DNA from: Sphingomonas sp. Leaf339
GTDB lineage: Bacteria; Pseudomonadota; Alphaproteobacteria; Sphingomonadales; Sphingomonadaceae
Length of the DNA: 64,000 nt
NCBI RefSeq assembly: GCF_001426195.1
Contig: NZ_LMRS01000012.1
Location: 124,001-188,000, forward strand
Reading direction: 5' to 3'
In this document: positions 18,153 through 25,106 of the stretch, piece after piece
Layout: each line of letters begins with the position of its first letter
Numbering within the stretch: the first letter of the stretch is position 1
Position numbers and translations under genes: made by a program
Notes under the pieces: generated by a model
Told to the model about the DNA's origin: nothing
What the model saw: the letters and a program-made list of their open reading frames with translations, nothing else
The model's database searches: none

Positions 18153-18932
18153 TCAGCCGAGAAACTGCTCCATCGTGATCCGGTCGTCCAGCGCATGTTC
18201 GGGATCGAACAGCAGTGTCAGCTCCCGCGCGCGGTCCATGCAGATGTCCACCTGCGCCACGTCGCGCACCTCGCGCTGGTCGGCGACGGCAGAGACGGGC
18301 CGCTTGGCCGGCTCCAGTACCTTCAACGAGATACGCGCCTGATCGCGCAGGATCGCTCCGTTCCATCGGCGTGGACGAAACGGACTGATCGGGGTCAGCG
18401 CCAGCAATCCCGCACCCAGCGGCAGGATCGGGCCATGCGCGGACAGATTGTATGCGGTCGATCCCGCCGGCGTCGCGCACAGGATGCCGTCGCATGCCAG
18501 TTCGGGCAGCACGACGCGGCCGTTCACCATCACCTCCAGCTTGGCGGTCTGGCGCGTCTCGCGCAGCAGCGACACTTCGTTGATCGCGGGCAGGGTGTGG
18601 ATGCGCCCGTCGATCCCGGTCGCGGTCATCTGCAACGGCGTCACCTGAAACGGCCGCGCCCGCGCCAGCCGCTCCTCCAACCCATGCCGCCGCCACTCGT
18701 TCATCAGGAACCCGACCGTGCCCAGGTTCATGCCGAACACCGGCGTCGGCGATGTCCGCCGCTCCAGCATCCGGTGCAGCGTCTGGAGCATGAAACCGTC
18801 GCCGCCCAGCGCGATCACGACATCGGCGTCGTCGACATCGACCCAGTCGGCCGCATCCGCCAGCTCTGCCGCCGCCGCCTGCGCCGGCGCGGTGGGCGAA
18901 GCGACCAGCGCCCGCCGCTCATATCCGCTCAT
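18153..18932 (-). CDS. nadK: NAD kinase
   Basis: Cytoplasmic ATP-NAD kinase, the source of NADP. The 259 residues have the family motifs: LGGDGFML (GGDG, nucleotide phosphate site), NEVSLLR, DGILCATPAGSTAY, and the C-terminal beta domain. The start ATG overlaps the moaA stop as ATGA, so the two genes are cotranscribed although functionally unrelated. It is an essential housekeeping gene in most bacteria. Confidence 0.96.
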   Translation of the reverse strand: MSGYERRALVASPTAPAQAAAAELADAADWVDVDDADVVIALGGDGFMLQTLHRMLERRTSPTPVFGMNLGTVGFLMNEWRRHGLEERLARARPFQVTPLQMTATGIDGRIHTLPAINEVSLLRETRQTAKLEVMVNGRVVLPELACDGILCATPAGSTAYNLSAHGPILPLGAGLLALTPISPFRPRRWNGAILRDQARISLKVLEPAKRPVSAVADQREVRDVAQVDICMDRARELTLLFDPEHALDDRITMEQFLG

Positions 18933-19948
18933 CCGCCGGTCACGCTCATGTGTCGCGCCACCGCTGGTGCGGCGCCTGCCTCGATCCGGAAATCATGTCG
19001 CGCCGGCTTCTCGCGCAGGCCGATATCGATCGCGGCGTCCACCGCCGCCAGCCCGCCGTCACGCAACGCCGCCTTCAGGTCGACCTGATCATCATGACCC
19101 AGGCACATGTACAGCTTGCCCTCGGTCGTCAGGCGCACCCGGTTGCAACCATCGCAAAAATTGGCGGTCAATGGCGAGATCAGGCCCAGGCGCGTGTTCG
19201 TTCCCTCGACGCGCCAATACCGTGCCGGCCCGCCGCTGCGATGCGTGTCGCGCACCAGGGGGAAACGCGTCGACAGATCCTCAAACACGCGGGTCAGCGG
19301 CAGGAACCGATCGACCCGGTCCTCATCCACGGCGCCCAGCGGCATCGTCTCGATCAACGACAGATCCAGGTGTTCGTCCGCGCACCAGCGCAGCATGTCG
19401 CCGATCTCGTCCTCGTTCAGCCCTTTGAGCGCAACCATGTTGATCTTCACGCGCAACCCGGCATCGCGCGCCGCCCTAATGCCACCGATCACCTGCGCAA
19501 CATCGCCGTGGCGGGTGATGAAGCGGAAACGATCGGCGTCCAGACTGTCTAGGCTGACATTCACACGCCGCATCCCCGCCGCGATCAGCGCGGGTGCATG
19601 TTCGGCCAGCCGCGTGCCATTGGTCGTCATGGTCAGTTCGTCGAGCCCGCCCGGTCGCCCGACCATCGCGCCCAGCCGGTGCACCAGTTCGCCGACATCG
19701 CGCCGGACCAGCGGCTCGCCGCCCGACAGGCGTATCTTGTTCACGCCCCGCGCCACGAAGCGTTCGGCGATTACCGCGATCTCCTCCAGGCTCAACACCT
19801 GCGATCGGGGCAGGAACGTCATCTGCTCCGACATGCAATATCGGCAACGCAGATCGCACCGGTCGGTCACCGAAATGCGCAGATAGCGAATCGTCCGGCC
19901 ATGGGCGTCGATCAGCGTGGGTGGAGAAGGAGCCAAGGCGATCGACAT
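18929..19948 (-). CDS. moaA: GTP 3',8-cyclase MoaA
   Basis: Radical SAM enzyme for the first step of molybdenum cofactor synthesis from GTP. The N-terminal cluster motif is CDLRCRYC (CxxxCxxC), and the C-terminal cluster has NFCDGCNRVR with a further Cys in LYMCLG. The protein ends in Gly-Gly, the conserved MoaA tail needed for activity. I choose ATG 19948 (MSIALAPSPPTLIDAHGR), 339 residues; upstream ATG/TTG starts to 19984 would add up to 12 residues. The ribosome site is weak for each. No other moa gene is in the window. Confidence 0.95.
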   Translation of the reverse strand: MSIALAPSPPTLIDAHGRTIRYLRISVTDRCDLRCRYCMSEQMTFLPRSQVLSLEEIAVIAERFVARGVNKIRLSGGEPLVRRDVGELVHRLGAMVGRPGGLDELTMTTNGTRLAEHAPALIAAGMRRVNVSLDSLDADRFRFITRHGDVAQVIGGIRAARDAGLRVKINMVALKGLNEDEIGDMLRWCADEHLDLSLIETMPLGAVDEDRVDRFLPLTRVFEDLSTRFPLVRDTHRSGGPARYWRVEGTNTRLGLISPLTANFCDGCNRVRLTTEGKLYMCLGHDDQVDLKAALRDGGLAAVDAAIDIGLREKPARHDFRIEAGAAPAVARHMSVTGG

Positions 19949-20035
19949 CAGTCCCGAATTAGGGCGCGCACAGGTCATCAGCAAGGGGCGATGCCGGATT
20001 GAGGGCAGGGCGACGCCCGGCTACGGTCGGGGGCG

Positions 20036-21520
20036 ATGAGATATCCCCATGAAGGACGCACGGTCGACCTGGTCGATGCTCGCGGACGCGCCCATGCGGC
20101 GTTGGCCGAGGTGCGGTCGCGTGCCCGCCACGGGGAAACGCTGCTCGTCCTGACCGACGATGCCGCGATCGCCGACGACTTCCTCAATGCCGGCGCATTC
20201 GCCTTCCTCGCCGCGCCACGCGACGAGGCGGAGATCGCCGTCGCTCTTCGTTACGCCCGTCGTGCCGGCATGATGGAACGCCGCGAGCTTGCCGATGTCG
20301 AAGGCGATGATGCCGCACGGGTGCAGGACTGGCTGGCGCAACAGGTAACGGCAAAGCGTCCCTGTGCATTGATCGTGGTGGCGCTGTCGCGACTCGATCT
20401 GGTCAACGCCGCGCATGGTCGTGATCGCGTCGATGCCGCCACCGCGCAGATCGCTGGCCGGATCATGACCGCCGCCGGGCCGCACGCCTTCGTCATACGC
20501 GTCGGTGGCGCGCGTTTCCTCGTCGGGCTGGGCGGCGACTGGCATCCCGCGCTGGCCGCGATCGGGACGGCCCTGGCTCGTCCGTTCGATGTGGACGGCG
20601 GGCCGATGCTGCTCGGCAACCGCGTCGGCGTCGCCGAGCACGAGGGCGGCGAGGATGTCGATACACTGGTTCGCCGCGCGGGTGACGCGCTGGCGCAGGC
20701 GCGGATCAGCGACGGCGCCACCACCCGTGTCGCGGGGCCGGAGGATGCGGGATCACTCGATGAACTCGCCGCCGATCTTCATCATGCGATCACCGGCGGC
20801 GATATCGGCATCGTCTTTCAGCCGCAGGTCGAAATCGCCAGCGGTTGCATCGTCGGGGTAGAGGCGCTGGCCCGGTGGGAGCATCCCCGTCTGGGGCCGC
20901 TCGGTGCCGACACGCTGTTCGCCGCCGCCGATCGTGCCGATCTGGGTATCGCGCTGTCCGATCATATTCAGCAATTGACGCTCGCCCGTGCCGCCCGCTG
21001 GCCGCGCGTGCTGGATGCGTTGCGGCTTTCGCTGAACCTGACCGCCGCCGACGTCGCTCGCGCCGGTTTCGCGCGGCTGTTCCTCGACCGTGTCGATGCC
21101 AGCGGTTTTCCGCGCGGTCGCCTGACGGTCGAGATCACCGAAACCGGCATGATCCAGGAACTCGATCGCGCCGCGTCGATCCTGACCGAGCTGCGCGGCG
21201 CCGGGTGCCGGATCGCGATCGACGATTTCGGCACCGGCTATTCCAGCCTCGCCTATCTGAAGGCGCTGCCGCTCGACTATCTGAAGATCGACAAGGCGCT
21301 TGCCCGCGACATCACCGGCAACCCGCGCGACCGTGTCGTGGTCCGCGGCGTGATTGAGATCGCCCGCGCGCTCGGCCTCGCGGTGATTGCGGAGGGGGTC
21401 GAGACGCCGCAACAACTGGCCCTGCTCGCGGCGGAGGGCTGTGGCTGGTATCAGGGTTTCCTGCGGTCGGGCGCGCTGGACGAGACGGCCCTGGCGGCGA
21501 TGGTGGAAAAGGAACGATGA
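20036..21520 (+). CDS. Degenerate GGDEF-EAL cyclic-di-GMP phosphodiesterase
   Basis: A 494-residue cytoplasmic protein. Residues about 35-80 resemble a receiver fold without its phosphoacceptor. The central domain is a GGDEF fold with VGGARF in place of GGDEF, so it should not make c-di-GMP. The EAL domain looks active: VEALARW (Glu about 276), NLT, EITETG, DDFGTGYSSL, LKIDKALARD and AEGVET. It probably hydrolyses c-di-GMP, with the degenerate domains as sensors. Its TGA overlaps the start of the next gene by 4 bases. It is divergent from moaA. Confidence 0.9.
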   Translation: MRYPHEGRTVDLVDARGRAHAALAEVRSRARHGETLLVLTDDAAIADDFLNAGAFAFLAAPRDEAEIAVALRYARRAGMMERRELADVEGDDAARVQDWLAQQVTAKRPCALIVVALSRLDLVNAAHGRDRVDAATAQIAGRIMTAAGPHAFVIRVGGARFLVGLGGDWHPALAAIGTALARPFDVDGGPMLLGNRVGVAEHEGGEDVDTLVRRAGDALAQARISDGATTRVAGPEDAGSLDELAADLHHAITGGDIGIVFQPQVEIASGCIVGVEALARWEHPRLGPLGADTLFAAADRADLGIALSDHIQQLTLARAARWPRVLDALRLSLNLTAADVARAGFARLFLDRVDASGFPRGRLTVEITETGMIQELDRAASILTELRGAGCRIAIDDFGTGYSSLAYLKALPLDYLKIDKALARDITGNPRDRVVVRGVIEIARALGLAVIAEGVETPQQLALLAAEGCGWYQGFLRSGALDETALAAMVEKER

Positions 21521-21930
21521 TGCCGGTGATCCTGATGCTCGCCACCGCCATCGTCGCACCGGCGGCGGCCCCCGCGGACGCTTCCTCGCCGGCCGCTGCG
21601 CTGGCGGACAGTGTCGCCGGCTGGAACAGCGGCAGTCTCGACCGCTTCATGGCGGCCTATGCCGACGACGCGATCTATGTGACCAGCAAGGGCGTGGTCC
21701 GCGGCAAGCCAACCATCGCCGAACATTATGCGCCAAGCTTCACCGGCGGCACGAACACGCGCGGCAAGCTGACGATCGAACCGCTGGTCGAACGCCCGAT
21801 TGACGCTCGCCACCGTCTGCTGATCGGTCGCTGGACGCTGCACGGACCCCAGAGGCAGACGGGACTGACCACCTTGATCTTCGAGCGTCGCGGATCGGCA
21901 TGGCGGATCATGTCCGATCACAGCAGCTGA
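21517..21930 (+). CDS. Secreted NTF2-like (DUF4440/SnoaL-type) protein
   Basis: A 137-residue protein with an N-terminal signal sequence (MPVILMLATAIVAPAAAPA) and one NTF2-like domain: SVAGWNSGSLDRFMAAYADDAIYV, GKPTIAEHYAPSF, then beta strands ending SAWRIMSDHSS. This fold occurs in small enzymes and binding proteins, so no reaction can be assigned. It overlaps the EAL gene by ATGA, so translation is probably coupled. Export of this product contrasts with the cytoplasmic EAL partner. Confidence 0.85.
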   Translation: MMPVILMLATAIVAPAAAPADASSPAAALADSVAGWNSGSLDRFMAAYADDAIYVTSKGVVRGKPTIAEHYAPSFTGGTNTRGKLTIEPLVERPIDARHRLLIGRWTLHGPQRQTGLTTLIFERRGSAWRIMSDHSS

Positions 21931-21952
21931 CCGGACCGTCCTGCTGCCCCAA

Positions 21953-21981
21953 TTGTCATCCGGATGGCATCAGCCCGTCAT
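21953..21981 (+). promoter_or_regulatory. Pho-box-like triple repeat upstream of phosphoesterase operon
   Basis: Three 7-mers sit at exact 11-base steps: TTGTCAT (21953-21959), ATGGCAT (21964-21970) and CCGTCAT (21975-21981). The PhoB box is two CTGTCAT repeats separated by 4 bases, so this is a close match in sequence and spacing. It lies 88 bases upstream of the metallophosphoesterase ATG, with a possible -10 CATATT at 21987-21992. PhoB itself is not in the window. Confidence 0.6.
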
Positions 21982-22069
21982 GGATACATATTGGTACTGC
22001 AATGGTAGCGTAACGATCCCGGACTAGGGCGGCCTCAGCGGCAAAGATGCCGACGGGGGAATACACATC

Positions 22070-24157
22070 ATGGATACAGAGAACGAACGGCGCCCGCTGC
22101 GCCGGGTGGCGGATCGTCGCGCCGTGTTGCGTAACGCGGCCGGCCTCACCGTCCTGCCACTGGGCGCCAGCCTGTTGAGCGGATGCGACGACGACAGCGG
22201 CAACCCATCGGCAACCAGCACGACCAGCGATGCGACGACGCTCGCCTCGTCACGCGTTTCCACCGCGACGACCAGCTTCACCGTTGCGGTCCTGCCCGAT
22301 ACGCAATTCTATTCGCGCTATGCCACGGCGGCGGAGAACAGCCAGTTCTCGCGCAAATATGGCAGCGAGCCGTTCGCGGCACAGACCGCCTGGATCGCGA
22401 AGAACGCCGCATCCTACAACATTCCGTTCGTCATCCACCTCGGCGACGTGGTCGATCAGGTCGGCAAGCCCGATCAGTGGAAGGTCGCCGACGCCGCGAT
22501 GAAGCAGCTTGAGGCGGCCCGCATCCCCTATTCGATCCTCGCGGGTAATCACGACGTGCTGGTCGATTACGAATATCGCGGCGCGTATGATCAGGGATCG
22601 GGCACCGATGCCCAGCGCAATCCCTCGGCCGAACCGTATATCACCTGGTTCCCGAAGACCCGCGCCGCGGCGCAGGCGACCTTCCGCGAACGCGACGGCA
22701 CCGGTTTCCACGAATATCATGTGTTCGAGGCGCACGGCATCCAGTTCATGGTGCTGTCACTGTCGTGGCGCATCTCCGACAATGCCATCGCCTGGGCACG
22801 CGACGTGATCCGCCGCAACCCGACGCTGCCGGTCATCCTGTCGAACCACCAGCTTCTCAACATAGACAAGGACGCCATCAGCCCGCTCGAAACCGAATAT
22901 GGCAAGATGTTGTGGGACAAGCTGATCCGCGACAACGACCAGATCTTCATGACGCTGAACGGCCATCACCACGGCGCCGCCCGGCTGACCAAGATCAACG
23001 ATTTCGGCAATCCGGTCGAGGAGATGGTGGTCGATTACCAGATGGCGTATCAGGGCGGTAACGCGTTGATGCGGCTGTACGAATTCGATCTGTCGGCGAA
23101 CCGCATCGACGTCCTGTCGTTCTCGCCCTGGGTCGTGCAGAAGCCGAAGAACACGCTCAACCAGTTCGACCGCGCCGTGCTGCCCGAAGCGAACGAGCAG
23201 TTCAGCATCGAGATGAACTTCAAGAAGCGGTTCGCCGGCTTCATGAAGTGGAAGCCGACGCTGGCCACCGCCGGCACCCCGATCCTGCCGCGCGTGAAGC
23301 AGGACCTGCTCGCCGGTTATGTCGAGCCGACCGTCCCCGAACAGGTGCCGCCGCGCGACGAGAACGACTATCCGCAGGTCGCCGACACCTATGCCCATTG
23401 GCGCCCCGTGGCGGGCAAGGCCGGCATGGCGGTCGCGGTGGGCGAAACGCTGCCCGACGCGCTCGGCCAGTTCCCGATGAAGCGCGTCGCGCTCGCCGCC
23501 CCGGCTCAGGTCGAGGACGTGGTCTGGTCCGACGACCGACATCACCTGTCGTCATGCCCGGCCAGCGTTCGCTTCGTGAACACCGACAAGGTCACCGTCC
23601 GCAACAGTTCGTTCTCGACCGCGATCGACGCGGCCGTGAACAACCGCAGCTTCTGGGACGGTTACACGGTTGAGGCATTCATCAAGGTCGACGCCAACTG
23701 GACGCGTGAGAACCATCGCTGGGGCAACATCCTCGGCCGCGTCGGCAACCGTGGCAACCTGCCCGGCTTCAACGGCGGCGACCGCGAGGCATCGTCGGTC
23801 CTGTTCGCGATCTCGTCGCTTCGCGAAGTGCAGTGGGAAGTCGTACCGGCCACAAACTCCAGCCAGCCGCAGTCGAACTGGTCGGGTGAGATCATGCGCG
23901 ACACCTGGTATCACGTCGCCATCGTCTGCGATCCCGCCACGCGGGAAACGATCATGTATGTCGAGGGCGCACCCGTCCTGCGCAACATCACCGGCGCGAT
24001 CGGCATGCGGTCGCAGGGCGTCGACAAGCCATGGATCCTCGGCGCGTCGTGGTGGAACGGCAGCCGCGTCGATGGCTATTTCGGCCATATCGGCGAAGTG
24101 CGCCTCGTCGGCCGCCCGCTGAAGCCCGAACAGTGGCTCACCGCCCGCCGCGCATGA
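22070..24157 (+). CDS. Exported metallophosphoesterase with LamG-like C-terminal domain
   Basis: A 695-residue calcineurin-type phosphoesterase. The N-terminus has RRVADRRAVLRNAAG followed by a hydrophobic run and LLSGC, so it looks like a lipoprotein, possibly Tat-exported. Metal-site motifs run in order: DTQ, GDVVDQ, GNHD (Asn about 160), NHQ and GHHHG. From about residue 480 a beta-rich concanavalin/LamG-like domain follows (DGYTVEAFIKVDA, DTWYHVAIVCD, IGEVRLVGRPL), suggesting binding to a carbohydrate or surface. The ribosome site is GGGGGA. It heads a three-gene set with a PEP-CTERM protein and a TonB receptor behind a Pho-like box. Confidence 0.88.
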   Translation: MDTENERRPLRRVADRRAVLRNAAGLTVLPLGASLLSGCDDDSGNPSATSTTSDATTLASSRVSTATTSFTVAVLPDTQFYSRYATAAENSQFSRKYGSEPFAAQTAWIAKNAASYNIPFVIHLGDVVDQVGKPDQWKVADAAMKQLEAARIPYSILAGNHDVLVDYEYRGAYDQGSGTDAQRNPSAEPYITWFPKTRAAAQATFRERDGTGFHEYHVFEAHGIQFMVLSLSWRISDNAIAWARDVIRRNPTLPVILSNHQLLNIDKDAISPLETEYGKMLWDKLIRDNDQIFMTLNGHHHGAARLTKINDFGNPVEEMVVDYQMAYQGGNALMRLYEFDLSANRIDVLSFSPWVVQKPKNTLNQFDRAVLPEANEQFSIEMNFKKRFAGFMKWKPTLATAGTPILPRVKQDLLAGYVEPTVPEQVPPRDENDYPQVADTYAHWRPVAGKAGMAVAVGETLPDALGQFPMKRVALAAPAQVEDVVWSDDRHHLSSCPASVRFVNTDKVTVRNSSFSTAIDAAVNNRSFWDGYTVEAFIKVDANWTRENHRWGNILGRVGNRGNLPGFNGGDREASSVLFAISSLREVQWEVVPATNSSQPQSNWSGEIMRDTWYHVAIVCDPATRETIMYVEGAPVLRNITGAIGMRSQGVDKPWILGASWWNGSRVDGYFGHIGEVRLVGRPLKPEQWLTARRA

Positions 24158-24171
24158 TCGCGTGAACGACC

Positions 24172-24194
24172 GGGCCGGCGCCCCGCGCCGGCCC
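24172..24194 (+). other. GC-rich intergenic stem-loop 1
   Basis: GGGCCGGCGC (24172-24181) pairs perfectly with GCGCCGGCCC (24185-24194) around CCC. No T run follows. It is probably an mRNA stabiliser or partial terminator between the phosphoesterase and PEP-CTERM genes. Confidence 0.6.
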
Positions 24195-24225
24195 GCCTCG
24201 CGCGCCCCCAATCAGGAGACACGAC

Positions 24226-25041
24226 ATGAAGATTCTTTCGACGATGGCGCTCGCCATCGGCACCGCCGCTATCGTCCCCGCCACCGCCCATGCCGCCCAG
24301 TTTCAGGCGAGCGGCGACATCTTCACCGGCACCGGTTTCGGCAGCCGCTATGTCGGGCCGGGCGGCACCGCCTCGCCCAGCAACCGCGCGTTCGGATCGG
24401 CGCAGGACGGTGGCGCCGACACCTTCGACAATTTCGGCTTCTTCAACAGCGGTCTCGCCGGCCTGACGCTGTCGCGGCAGGTGGAGTTGCTCGACGGCAA
24501 CGTCTTTCGCTTCTTCGACACCTTCACCAACACCGGCCGGTCGGCGATCAGCACCACCGTCAACTTCTTCGGCAATCTCGGCTCCGACGGTGACGAGATC
24601 GTCAGCACGAACAGCGCCGGCCTGATCGTCAGCTGTCAGGACGACGGCGACGGCAATTGCACCGAGGATGCGGTGCTGGCGCTGGTATCGGGCAACAACG
24701 GCCTCGCCCAGGCCGCGATCACCGCGGATCGCTACAACGCCCGCTTCATGCTGAACGTCGCCGCCGGCGAAAGCGTTAACCTGCTGAACTTCGCGTTCCT
24801 GGCCCGTGACGAAAACGGCCCGCTCGCCAGCGATGTCACGCTCGCCCAGACCACCGGCGCCGCGCTGCTGGCCGCACCCCGCACCGATGGGCTGACCGCC
24901 ACCCAGATCGGCCGGATCGTCAATTTCAGCGTCAGCGCCGTGCCGGAACCCGCCAGCTGGATGATGATGATCGCCGGCTTTGGCGCGATCGGTATCGCGA
25001 TGCGGCGTCGGCGCGCCGCGCGCATCACCTTCGCCGTCTGA
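24226..25041 (+). CDS. PEP-CTERM sorting-domain protein
   Basis: A 271-residue exported protein. The ATG has AGGAG upstream. The signal peptide ends near ATAHA. The middle is a beta-rich domain with many Asn/Gly/Thr and two Cys (VSCQDD, GNCTED) that could form a disulfide. The C-terminus is a full PEP-CTERM tail: VPEPASWMMMIAGFG, a hydrophobic helix, then MRRRRAAR. In this system exosortase recognises the tail and the protein is processed for the cell surface or exopolysaccharide; no exosortase is in the window. It lies between the phosphoesterase and TonB receptor, with a stem-loop on each side. Confidence 0.9.
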   Translation: MKILSTMALAIGTAAIVPATAHAAQFQASGDIFTGTGFGSRYVGPGGTASPSNRAFGSAQDGGADTFDNFGFFNSGLAGLTLSRQVELLDGNVFRFFDTFTNTGRSAISTTVNFFGNLGSDGDEIVSTNSAGLIVSCQDDGDGNCTEDAVLALVSGNNGLAQAAITADRYNARFMLNVAAGESVNLLNFAFLARDENGPLASDVTLAQTTGAALLAAPRTDGLTATQIGRIVNFSVSAVPEPASWMMMIAGFGAIGIAMRRRRAARITFAV

Positions 25042-25057
25042 TCGACCGACCTCTTAC

Positions 25058-25080
25058 GGGCGCTGCCGGTGGCGGCGCCC
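25058..25080 (+). other. GC-rich intergenic stem-loop 2
   Basis: GGGCGCTGCC (25058-25067) pairs with GGCGGCGCCC (25071-25080), one T-G wobble, around GGT. It has the same 10-bp stem and 3-base loop layout as the hairpin at 24172 and no T run. It lies between the PEP-CTERM and receptor genes. Confidence 0.6.
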
Positions 25081-25106
25081 CACGACAATCATACAGGGTA
25101 TTTGTA

